Of a stretch of 64,000 bases of DNA, positions 54,076-64,000 are shown piece by piece. The position numbers and the translations under genes are program-made. The notes under the pieces were generated by a model that was not told the DNA's origin, did not search any database, and saw only the letters and a program-made list of their open reading frames with translations. Source of the DNA: Nyssa sinensis (lineage: Eukaryota > Streptophyta > Magnoliopsida > Cornales > Nyssaceae); the NCBI GenBank assembly GCA_008638375.1, contig CM018037.1, positions 31,791,076-31,855,075 of the forward strand, given 5' to 3'. The stretch's first letter is position 1; each line of letters opens with the position of its first letter.

Positions 54076-57000
54076 GTATATAAAGAAAGTAAACGTAGGT
54101 TATTAAATGATCATAATGGAGTACTTTAGATAGGTCTTAAAACCTTAATATGTTGATTTGTTCCTATTTGTTTAATGTATTGAACATCTCAATTCTATTT
54201 ATAAATTGGAGAGGAGTTTGATCCATTATTAAGGATTCCATCTTCACTATATGATAAAAAAAAATCTCTCTTAATAAAAAATTAAAATAGTTGTAAAGAA
54301 AGAAAATAATTACAAATTTCACCCTTTCTCATATTTTATTTGTCCCTTTATTTTCTATTATAAATAAATAAATAAAAATTTGTAGAGGTATTTATACTAT
54401 TATTATATTTGTTGATATTTTGTAGAGGTAAAGATATTATTATTTCATGATCAATTTCAAATTTTGGAATAGTTTTTTCATTTCACTTGTTCAAAAATAC
54501 ATTTTTCATTCGTTTGGCATAAAATTTCATATTTCAAGGATAACGGTCAATTTTAAAGCTTTAACAAAATCCCAAGATGGGATTGATATTTAGTACAAGC
54601 AAAGACATTCTTATTCATGACTAATTCCACAATTTGGGATAACTTTTCCATTTTATTTGTTCAAATATATATATATATATATATTTTTTTTTTCTGTTCA
54701 GGGGTCAATTTTAGGGCTGTATGGTTTTTCTTTAAAAGTATTGCTATAATTTCATTATTTTGGAAAATTTCAGGGTTTTAGGAATTGAATTTGGGCCTTA
54801 TATTAATATTATGCAAGGTAGGTTTCATTATTATCATGTAGTTGTTCTAAAATCTCAATGATAGAATTGATATTTTTTAACCTATTAGGGTGAGATAATG
54901 GAAAAGAGTAATGATTGATAGTTCATAATTTGGTGTCCATACACTCACATGAAAGTGAGACCTATCATCATAATTTCACCAGTGGGTCCTACTCATGTAA
55001 GTATAAGGGTACCAAAATATGAGGTATCAAATATTACTTCAATAGAAAAATTATTCAATGATTTTGTCACAATGGTCTCAACGGTAAATAATAAGCTATA
55101 TATGTATGTACAATATACTATTGCTAGCGTGGCTATCCATATGACTCTTGGAATCATGGTATCAATGGACGACTGAATAATTACTCGAGATAATAGGTTT
55201 AAGTCTCCCTCTTTTCATCTCTGTTCCCAATCTCATCCCGTTCTGTTTAGATGTTTACTCTGATCCCGACACCGTTTATATTCTCCAACTTTACCTTGTC
55301 CTGTCCCGAATCCCAATATATATATATATATATATATTTTTTTTAAGTAAGTTAAAACTTTTATTTTGATAAGTAAATTAAATTTTTTTGGACAAAATAA
55401 CTAATGCAAGAAAAAAAAAATATGAGTGTGATATGAAAAATTTTAAAACTAATTTTATATAGTGTTATTTATTGGTAACTATAGTATATATAAAAATAAA
55501 TAAATAAATTTCATATATAAACGGGGACAAGGTCGGGACAAGGTGACCATCTCCCGAACCGGGATTTAGATCATTAGAAATGGAGTTGGATAGTCTCTTG
55601 TTGATTGAGGCTTTGAAAAACTATTGTGGGTCATTACCAGACATAGAAGTTATTATTTAGGATATCATGACAGTTGGGCATTATACTGGGGTCTCTCGCT
55701 TCATGTTTGTTAAAAGATCTGAGAACTGAATGGTTCATGAAATTGATACTGAGAATCCTGTCTTCTGTTAATGGTTTTTTTGATTTGGTTGAAGGATCAC
55801 AAGGATTGGTTAGATACCCTTTTGGTTGCTGATTTAAATGTATCATGATTTAAATATTGTTATATTTTCATTCTTTTGAAAAGTATGAGGGTTTTAGGAA
55901 TTGATATTTTGCAAGATCCTAAAATTTGTGACAATTCTACAATTATGTTTGTAAAAAAAAAAAAAAAGGCATTTGTTAGTTTTGATGCAAAATTGCCTTG
56001 GAAGTAAGGGTCAATTTAAAGATTATTCCAAAATTTCAAGGAGAAGATTAATATTTTGACACTTTCTTTGAAGAATTTTCTTCCCTACTCTAACTCACAA
56101 CAACCCATGTGTCATGGATTAAAGTGCAAGAGGATTAATTGAGGAGGAAACCAAGAGAGACACCCTAGAAATATATATTATTATTGTACTATTATGTTAA
56201 TTGGTCAACTTCAAGAGTGACCAATAAACATTATCGAGAGACCCCCACCATAATTTACCTTAATGTCCCAAATAATCTCAGCCATCCGATGTGAATATTG
56301 TTTTAACATGTCATGTGATGGTTGCCATTTTGACATGTCAATCAAATTAAGTTATTTTCTTGAAGAGATTGATGCACACCTTAGTATTGCATTTTATTAA
56401 GAAGATTATATTATTGAGTCTACTGATTTTATTATATTAGTGATTTAGAAATTTCCAGCCAAAAAAAAAAAAAAAAGGTGTCACGAAAATTAGGTCATTC
56501 CATGTTGAGAATGTTAGGCTGGTTATTATGCTTGTCTTCAGCTCAGTTTAATGTATCCCAATTCAAGCTTTTTCAAGTTTAAAACTAGGGTTGCAAGTCG
56601 GTCAGGTTCGATTGAATTTGAGCCTTGATCAGGTCCTAGCCCGCAATACAAGCCATCGAGTTTGAACTTGAACCCGAACCCAAGAATAACCCGAAGAGTG
56701 AATCCAAGCCTGAGCCCGACAAAAAATGCATTTTATCGGATTTTTCTCTGGTACCTTAACATTTGGGTGTTTTCAGGTTCGGTCAGGTTTCGGGCTCAAG
56801 TTTGGGTTTCGTACATATTCTAAAGACAAAAAGACAATTTTTTTTTAATGAAAATAGATTTTAAAAAGGTCAATACAATTAGATAATAAAATAAATATTA
56901 CATGTTTATAATATTAATGGAATGAACAGTCAATATTATTTACATGTTTAAAATCTAACGATTTATATTAATTGAGGTATAAAATATATAGTTTTAAGTT

Positions 57001-58660
57001 GTGGTAATTCGGGTTTGGGTTGGGCTTGGGTACCTTGACGTCCCTGCCTAGGTTGGTCCCGAATTAAATTTGGGCTTAGAAATTTGGACTCGGATATCAT
57101 ATATTTTTGCCTAAATCCGTAAACGGGCTTGGGTTTACCTACCTGACTTACACCCCTACTTAAAATGGGCTTTTTTGATAAATTATGTATTTAGTTCAGT
57201 TTATGAAACTCACTTTTCAAGACTACAGTAAGCTCAAAACAAACTTTTTAATTAAACTGATGGAATAAATTTTTTCAAATCACTTCTTACTGTTCATCCA
57301 AACAAACATTTTTGAAAGGATATGATTTCCAATAAACTCTTCAATATTTAAGAGGATACATCAAAGAGTAGATTTAGATTTGTCTTTGTACATTGTATTG
57401 TTTCATTGGGAACCTAACAACCTAACTGAAAATGTAATTCAAACCCCCTCTTCTATGTCTCTCCAAAGTTCATTCCATAAGCAAACAGTTCTGGCTGTTC
57501 TGCCTCCACATTTCCTTCATTTAGGGAAACACTTTTTTGCATCCCAAAGAAAAGGAAACGTGTAACAAGAGAAAACATTTAGGTTGAGGGTTCATCTGAA
57601 ATTCACCTGCCCAAGTTGCAAGGGCGGAGTCAGAAAAAATTTGGGAGAGTTCAAAGCCTTTACCTAGTTCTTTCTGTGCAAAGTTAGTTAATGGTGTGTG
57701 CAAAGTTGAATTGCATAACAAAATGCAACAGGTAAGCGAGTGTGAATGCTTAATACTCCCATTTTTGAAATTTATATGCCAAGAGTGATGCTATTTTTCA
57801 GTCTATTTTTTCATTCCAAGACACAATATTATAGACAAAGGCAGAGCCAGAAAAGAAAAAAAATTCCCTTAGTTGTAGGATCCACAAACTGTTATATATA
57901 ACATTTTTTCAGATTTTATAACAAAGACAAAAACACATTGAGATGAGATAATTAAAATCTTTTTCTTCATATGACATATCAGAATTCGAGTCTCGTACTA
58001 TGCACACAAATGCCTAGGATAGTTCCTCCCCTCCCCCTAAAAAAAAAACCTTCATGACAAAGAGACTTTTAAGCATGGCATGTGCAGATTAAAAAAGGGA
58101 ATGCTGCTTTGCCACTTTGTTGTCATGTTGAACTAATTATCCTTAATTATAGTATGAGAAGAGGAAGAACTTAAAAGTGTAAACGTGCTACTTTTGATCT
58201 GAAAAATCAATATTTTATAGGCTATATATGTGTGTGTGTGTATTTGAGCCATTCCCCGGCTTTACTCATGGCCATAAATTAAGATCGTTTAGATAACTCT
58301 CCCACTCACATGAGTGGACCTCCTCACCCATGTGAATTTGGAGGACTCTCCACCCGGCCAAATGGCAGCAGAAATAGAGATTCTCTTCTTTACACAATCT
58401 AGTTTTTTAAGTTTACAATTTACAACTCTTTTACATGATGTTATTATAGTATAGTATAGTTTATTTGAGGAGGTCACAGCCATTATGAGCTGGCCTACCT
58501 TTCTTCTCAAGAAGTGTTTTCTGCACTCACATTTAAGTTAATCAGATGTAGCTTTGGTCAATAGCTTGACATCAAGGTAGTTTGTTCCAACAAAGAGACT
58601 TTTGGGTAACATGTAGCTAGAGAAGAAGTACTTCGGAAATTATTCAGTGGTCAAGGGTCA
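53860..58660. other. Gene-poor AT-rich stretch
   Basis: No gene seen. It holds (CA)n(TA)n at about 54040-54076 and (AT)n at about 54666 and 55316. Degenerate CCC/GGG-rich phrases occur at 55240-55320 and 56600-57130. GGCGGAGTCAG and GGCAGAGCCAG motifs (57623, 57840) match the plant repeat signature also seen at 6650. A minus-strand ORF at 57521-57721 is unrecognised. Confidence 0.55.
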
Positions 58661-58669
58661 GATTAAAGG

Positions 58670-59067
58670 TTATATGTGCATTAATAATGTACTTTATATA
58701 CAAATACAATATATCATTTACTTGTTATAATTATTAAGCCGGGATCATTTAATAATTTTTTTTTAATGAGTGTTTTCGAGTCTTGATGTGTAAACAAAGC
58801 CCTTAGTTGAAACCTTCTAAAATGTAAGAATACATCTCATTTATTAGTGTCTTAACTTGAACATTAAAAGTTATATGTGCATTAATAATGTACTTTATAT
58901 ACAAATACAATATATCATTTAATTGTTATAATTATTAAGCCGGGATCATTTAATAATTTTTTCTTAATGGGTGTTTTCGAGTCTTGATGTGTAAACAAAG
59001 CCTTTAGTTGAAACCTTCTAAAATGTAAGAATACATCTCATTTATTAGTGTCTTAACTTGAACATTA
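58670..59067. repeat. 201-bp tandem direct duplication
   Basis: Copies 58670-58870 and 58871-59067 are nearly identical (TTATATGTGCATTAATAATG.., AAGCCGGGATCATTTAATAA, GTTTTCGAGTCTTGATGTGT, TTAGTGTCTTAACTTGAACA). Only a handful of differences are visible, so the duplication is recent. Confidence 0.9.
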
Positions 59068-59170
59068 CTATGAAGTATGAAATGTTGATAAGGATTCAAA
59101 CAAATCAAACCCCATTTAAATGAACACAGAAATTCCATTTATTTCATAGGTGGGGTCTACTACTTATGAA

Positions 59171-59335
59171 ACTATTACCCGTACGACCTTCGTGAGAGAA
59201 ATATACTTTCTTAATTTCAAATAAAATAAAATGACTCTCATTATAAAACCATTACCCGTACGACCTTCAATCGTGAGAGAAATATACTCTCTTAATTTCA
59301 AATAAAATGAAATACCTCTCATTTCAAGCACAAGT
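59171..59335. repeat. 77-bp tandem duplication
   Basis: Two copies carry ATTACCCGTACGACCTTC, GTGAGAGAAATATACT and CTTAATTTCAAATAAAAT, starting near 59174 and 59251. Copy 2 has a few extra bases (AAT) after the CTTC. Confidence 0.85.
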
Positions 59336-59555
59336 AATCTAATAACTATTTAAGAAGAGACTCAAGTTGACTGCCTAAATTTTATCGAATTTCTTTTAAA
59401 TTTAACCTTTTTTTTTCATGTTTGGATGTGTGACAGTAAACCTTCAAATCTAATGATCGTAAATTGTTCAATTTCTGAAATTTTGGGGGAGAAGGAACAA
59501 AATATAGCATTTTAAAGAGTCAAAACTGTTGGTAATGAATGCAGATAAATAAATA

Positions 59556-60045
59556 GTAGATTATGTAAAATATAGATGGGCCCCGTCTCATCCAAAAAGG
59601 GATATCCATAGTTTCTAAGCCACTCGGCATTAGTACCTGCCTTCTCTAAGACCAACTCAAGATTTCATAGTGGACTCAACTGTGCATGTCTAATTGAAAA
59701 AAGTAGATTATGTAAAACATAGATGGGCCCGTCTCATCCAAAAAGGGATATCCATAGTTTCTAAGCCACTCGGTATTGGTACCTGCGTTCTCTAAGGCCA
59801 ACTCAAGATTTCATTGTGGACTGAACTGTGCATGTCTATTTGAAAATTTCCAAAATAACCAGTCAGATTTTGTATCGCCTGAATTAGAGATCCAATTAAT
59901 ATCCCTATACCCAGTGGAAAATCCACGATAAAACCATTATCAAATATGAGAGTCCAATGTTCCTTACCAAGATTACGTGTATCTACAAGTCTATTAACAA
60001 TAGGAGCAATATTTGATTTAGCACAAGTCATGAGATAAAGTGGAT
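59556..60045 (-). mobile_element. Copia retrotransposon RNase H remnant
   Basis: Minus-strand translation shows MTCAKSNIAP and NLGKEHWT (compare the Copia motif NPGKEHWTAVK). In another frame follows GYRDINWISNSGDTKSDWLF (compare GYSDANWISNSGDTKST) and then EWLRN..MDIPFWM. These are the Copia RT/RNase H end with frameshifts and stops. The last 147 bp are tandemly duplicated (59556-59702 and 59703-59848), repeating the CATCCAAAAAGGGATATCCA segment. Confidence 0.7.
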
Positions 60046-62850
60046 AATTCGTGCATAATTAGATTGTGATCCAAAGGTACTGTTTTGATGCAGATTCTTA
60101 TTTACACTTGTATTTCCATTCCAAATGCAAAAGGCTAATAAACAAAGTCCCATGGCAACAAGAATTTCCAACCACATTTACTGCGAAAAAAGAAAAGAGG
60201 AATGTAATATTGGTTAAATCAACAAATTAACACCTAACCGTACACACCCCATTTGATGTACATATTACTACTTCACAATGAACAATTATCTTTGATAATA
60301 ATTGTCAAGCATATCCGTGAACCAAAATCCCGTTTAGTATAAGACAAACCACAAATTTGCACATATTCGGTCCTTTGTGCCACAAGCATCACCATCCCAA
60401 ATGGACATCATTTCATAAATTTTCCAAAATGCATGCAAACAAAGGATGACCTTGAATAAAATGCTTTATACCACAATCTCTATGGTGTCTAAATGGAAGC
60501 CGTCCTTGTTACCATGCCTACATAGTGAACTTCAAATTACACAAAGCACCATTTATTTTGTAATTATGCTAACCAAGGTGCAATACTGCTCTTCCCAAAA
60601 CAATTTCTAAAAAAATAAAATCCCCAGATAACATGACATCATCTCATTTGATGCATATAAAATCATAAAATGTTGTGCATCCAATACCATCCACATCATT
60701 GGTAAGCTACTTCTTATAAAAAAAATGCCAACGATAGAATAACTCCTACAAAGGGAGTGAAGAATCCAAAGTCATCATTTTTGGGTAGTATAAAACTGTT
60801 ATATCAGAGCACCAAATATTCAAGTGAAAGACCACTAGACACCTAACCATATATGCAAATTGCAAGGCAAAGCATCCCGGGCGCATAAAATTAACAGAAG
60901 CCAGATTCACAAACTGGAAATGAATGACAATTTCAAACTTGGCACAAAACCCAATCATATGCATTTAAAACACGAGAATATCTTCACCTATCTTGCAAGT
61001 AAAGATGTATTTCAGCTGAGTTCCCATACTGGAATACCTTCATTCCTGCAAAACTTATCAAGCTCATGCAATGGTAGGCAGCAAAACAAGTGAACAACAG
61101 AGACACCTGAAAATTGCATGATTGCAGACAATCACCGCATGCAATATGCAGAATACATGTACAAGGCTCAAGATTTACAGCAGGGAAAACTCCATTCTTA
61201 GCATGCCTATGCATCACTAATACACGAAATGGAAAACTATAAATAACCAATGAACAAACTTGCACAAAGGTGATTATGCAGACAAATTTATTCGAAATCG
61301 TCAAATTTGGGGTAATCTGTAATCGGAATGCAAACTTGGAGAATAATGGGTGCAAAATTCGAACATTTAAAACAAGACACATTCAATCAAATATTTTATC
61401 CTTCATACTGAACAAACAAAATGACATTGGAATAAAGTTATAATGTAGCTCCATAAACCAAAAGGCACTTCAATGATCTAAAAACAAAAATTGCAGATCC
61501 CTTCAAACACTAATGACCTCAATGTGGCTTCAAAACCTTCTGAAGTCACCAATGACCTCTATCTGTCACCTAGCTTTATGAGAAACTGCAAGGGAAACAA
61601 AAGATACAACCAAACAAAATTTAACCGTGTCAAAGAGAAGTATTTAGATAATACATTCTGAAAATACAAAAGCAATCAGCAACAACATTTAGTAGTGCAA
61701 GAACCAAAATTTTTTTATAACAATTTGAGGGCACCTGCACATGATATATGCGACATAGGGAATTGATCAAAAAAGTAAAACACTATAGAAAGAGAGACGA
61801 TATCCATTTACACCTGGTGTAATTCTTTTTTCCGACTCATGTTTTCCCAGTCCAACTGTTGGATTCAATACTTTTACCATGTTTGTTATGCACATCAAAT
61901 ATTAAATTAATCAGATGATGAGAAGTGTTCCAACATGAAACATATAAATATTTATTGAGATGTGTAAAGAAAATTATTTGTACACTTAAAAAAAGGTTCC
62001 AAATACTATGTTTAGATTTTAAATTGTCTATGCCACAATAAAAATATTTCATTTTGTGAAAATTAAAAATAGATATTTTTTGGAAGACCATCAGAAGCAA
62101 TCACATTATCAAGTACCACGAGTAAATACATATTGGATTGCATCACAACATAAAGCCTAAAGTATGCTAACACAGATCCCATTCCATACACAGCATAAAA
62201 TAGAGTATAATCAAATACTATGGTAATAACTATAATATATAAAAAATATGAAATGCCAAAGAATATGGTAGCACAAACTCCAAAACCATCAGGGTAGACG
62301 AACCTAACACCAACAAGAAGCCAATTCAAATGTGTTCAGGTTAGTTTGTGTGTTTATACGAGAGGGAGAGGGAGAGGGGGGGGAACAGCTAAAAAAGCAC
62401 CCAAACAAGATTAATCAACAGAGATGCTAGTAGCAAGTAGCAACTGCTTACCGGTGCAACTCAAAAACAAAGGATGAGTAATTAATAATGTTCTACTCGT
62501 TCAATGGAAAAAGTTCCTACAGAAAAAGGAGGCTTTTAATATGGCACCATTTTTTTTTATAAGTTTATGACTCCAAATAGTGACCATATCTTATAGACAG
62601 ATTGAAATGTCTTCCTACACCATAAATTTGTCTATTTGAAAGGCAAGATATTTTGGAACCCAAAATCGCAAAGAATGCAACATGTCACTCAACTATTGTA
62701 ATTCTCTTATTGGATTTCTCACTAAGAAAGAGTTCAAATGCAATCCATTTAAATAAAAAATACCAACGAAATCAGAAAACAAAATAGTGATATAACCGAA
62801 CACACAAATTTTCAACATAACAAACAGTTAAGAGGAGCATAAACAGATAG
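60046..62850. other. Spacer downstream of the eL33 gene
   Basis: No exon recognised on either strand. Several short ORFs (60746-60964, 60984-61382 and 62063-62329, all minus) have no domain and skewed composition. The part nearest 62850 is the eL33 3' UTR. Confidence 0.5.
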
Positions 62851-62860
62851 TGATAATACC

Positions 62861-63577
62861 TTATATGTTACTTGGGTACATAAAAACCCTAACCCTAGCT
62901 CCCTGCAACAGACGAATAATTTCACGGATATAAATTCAATGCCTCATACACAGAAACACACACACAATTAAATATATATATATATATATATATATAATAA
63001 TCTGAGGGTTTAAATGTATGCAGCGTACCATGGATTTGGGAGGGAGATTGGACTTGAACTTAGCTCGAACGACACCACTGTTACCGTGAGGCCTCGCGAC
63101 CTTTCCCCAAATGCACCGATAGTGCGACCCGTTCCTCTTCACCTTAGCCTTGTAGATGTACGCCATGCGCTTGCCGAGGTACCATGCGATCTCCTCTTTC
63201 GTGTTCACACCTTCTATCTGGATCAGTGAAGTGTTCGGGTATTGGTTCGACTTCGACCTAACCCAATCGAGACACATAAAATCAGCACTAAACCAACCAG
63301 AATAGGAAGCGTCTCAATTGAAGTGAAAGACGATTATATTTTACTGAGATTGATTTCATTTCACCTCTTGTAACCAAGAATAGTTCCTCTTACATAGAGT
63401 CTGTTCGCACAAACAAGAGAGTAATATGAACGTTAGTGCAGGTACAAACACACTCACACACACATATATAGTGTTTATAGATAGAGAGAAAGATTTCGAT
63501 GAAATGGATGTGTGAAAAAACCACTAGTTTGCAGAGATCTCAGACCTGACACGCTCCCCTTGGCGTCCCTTTACCAT
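62861..63577 (-). CDS. RPL35A: 60S ribosomal protein eL33 (L35a)
   Basis: Four exons, complement(62861-62902, 63029-63257, 63365-63400, 63546-63577), join in phase to 339 bp (112 residues), the normal eukaryotic length. The start is [20 protein letters not shown], followed by [59 protein letters not shown] and [20 protein letters not shown], and the end is FMYPSNI. It is a structural protein of the large ribosomal subunit in the cytosol. The short first exons and the split of Arg codons at both early junctions are clean. The third intron holds (AT)n at about 62973-62996. Exon 4 contains AGGGTTAGGGTTTTT, a telomere-like string that encodes RVRVF. No frame break. Confidence 0.97.
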
Positions 63578-63640
63578 TTTCGCTGGAGAATTGGTAGGCA
63601 CGCAGACAATACCACGAGAGGCCTGCGAAGAAGAAACCCA

Positions 63641-63754
63641 AAACCCTAATTGCCGATTGTTGAGTTTAGGTGTATTTATATAAAGGTCCGGTTGCTAGAC
63701 GAGTAACTGGGTATATAAGATTTAACCTGGAGGCATCCGGGGCCAGCAGGCCCA
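63641..63754 (-). promoter_or_regulatory. eL33 promoter: telo-box, TATA, site II
   Basis: Reading upstream from the eL33 ATG: a telo-box AAACCCTAA on the plus strand (63641-63649), a TATA box (TATATAAATA on the minus strand, about 63674-63683), and a site II core TGGGCC on the minus strand (63749-63754). Telo-box plus site II is the known pattern of plant ribosomal protein promoters linked to dividing cells. The telo-box lies downstream of the TATA box, so near the start site or in the 5' UTR. Confidence 0.75.
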
Positions 63755-64000
63755 GAAAAATAAACAAGGGTCGAGGTTGGGCTGGGTTTAGTCTGGTTCC
63801 TCAATTGGACTGGGTTAATCCTTCGGTGTACTATATGTAGGCGCAATCCCTAATACTTGAAGTTATAGGTTGACTAGATCCAATCCATCTTAATGGTCGA
63901 AAATGAATGGGCTTTCCAGTTTTGTCCATTAAAATAAACAGGTTTTAAATTATATTTAATTTTTAAATTAATTTTAAACAAACTTTTATTTGAGTCAATC

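Noticed and set aside
60984..61382. 132-residue minus-strand ORF downstream of eL33
   Set aside because: Odd hydrophobic and Cys-rich composition with no domain or splice context; probably non-coding.
62063..62329. Hydrophobic minus-strand ORF
   Set aside because: It has Tyr/Phe/Ile-rich composition in AT-rich DNA, as expected by chance, and no family is recognised.

Overview
This is a stretch of plant nuclear genome, almost certainly a eudicot. Genes are split by introns with GT..AG borders, intergenic DNA is AT-rich and full of microsatellites, and the recognisable proteins are plant types: a two-LIM-domain WLIM2 protein, a plant-type PCNA, a UUAT-like sugar-nucleotide/phosphate translocator, an L10-interacting-MYB-like protein and ribosomal protein eL33. 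I cannot name the species. There is no bacterial or organellar gene content.

Layout. 0.3-2.9 kb (+): 5' fragment of an adenylosuccinate lyase gene with a frameshift and a stop. 5.6-11.7 kb (+): an intronless-coding F-box gene at 10.6 kb, possibly with a remote 5' UTR exon at 5.7 kb; a SINE and a LINE tail lie between. 14.2-16.2 kb (-): LIMYB-like gene with two coding exons and a 5' UTR intron. 18.6-26.2 kb (-): nine-exon ARM-repeat gene resembling At2g39910/TTI2, divergent from a WLIM2 gene at 29.5-36.6 kb (+). 38.1-41.0 kb (+): a PCNA gene with paired E2F sites in its promoter and an unusual acidic Lys-Pro-rich C-terminal extension of about 80 residues. 42.7-48.1 kb (-): UUAT-like translocator gene. 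48.8-53.5 kb: one retrotransposon LTR inserted into another, both with target-site duplications. 53.5-60 kb: gene-poor DNA with tandem duplications and a Copia remnant. 62.9-63.8 kb (-): complete four-exon eL33 (RPL35A) gene with TATA, telo-box and site II motifs.

The genes do not form one pathway. Two are proliferation or housekeeping genes whose promoters show the expected growth-linked elements (PCNA with E2F; eL33 with telo-box and site II). Transposon debris sits mainly in introns: LINE zinc-finger/RT tails occur in introns of the TTI2-like, WLIM2 and translocator genes and just before the F-box gene, and a solo LTR sits in PCNA intron 1.

A caution runs through the annotation. Four coding exons in three loci carry a single extra base, each time in a short homopolymer, while every other exon and splice phase is clean. 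In the translocator and the TTI2-like gene this looks more like a sequence or assembly error than gene decay. The adenylosuccinate lyase copy also has a nonsense codon and lacks its 3' half, so it is a real pseudogene. The most distinctive biological feature is the extended PCNA.
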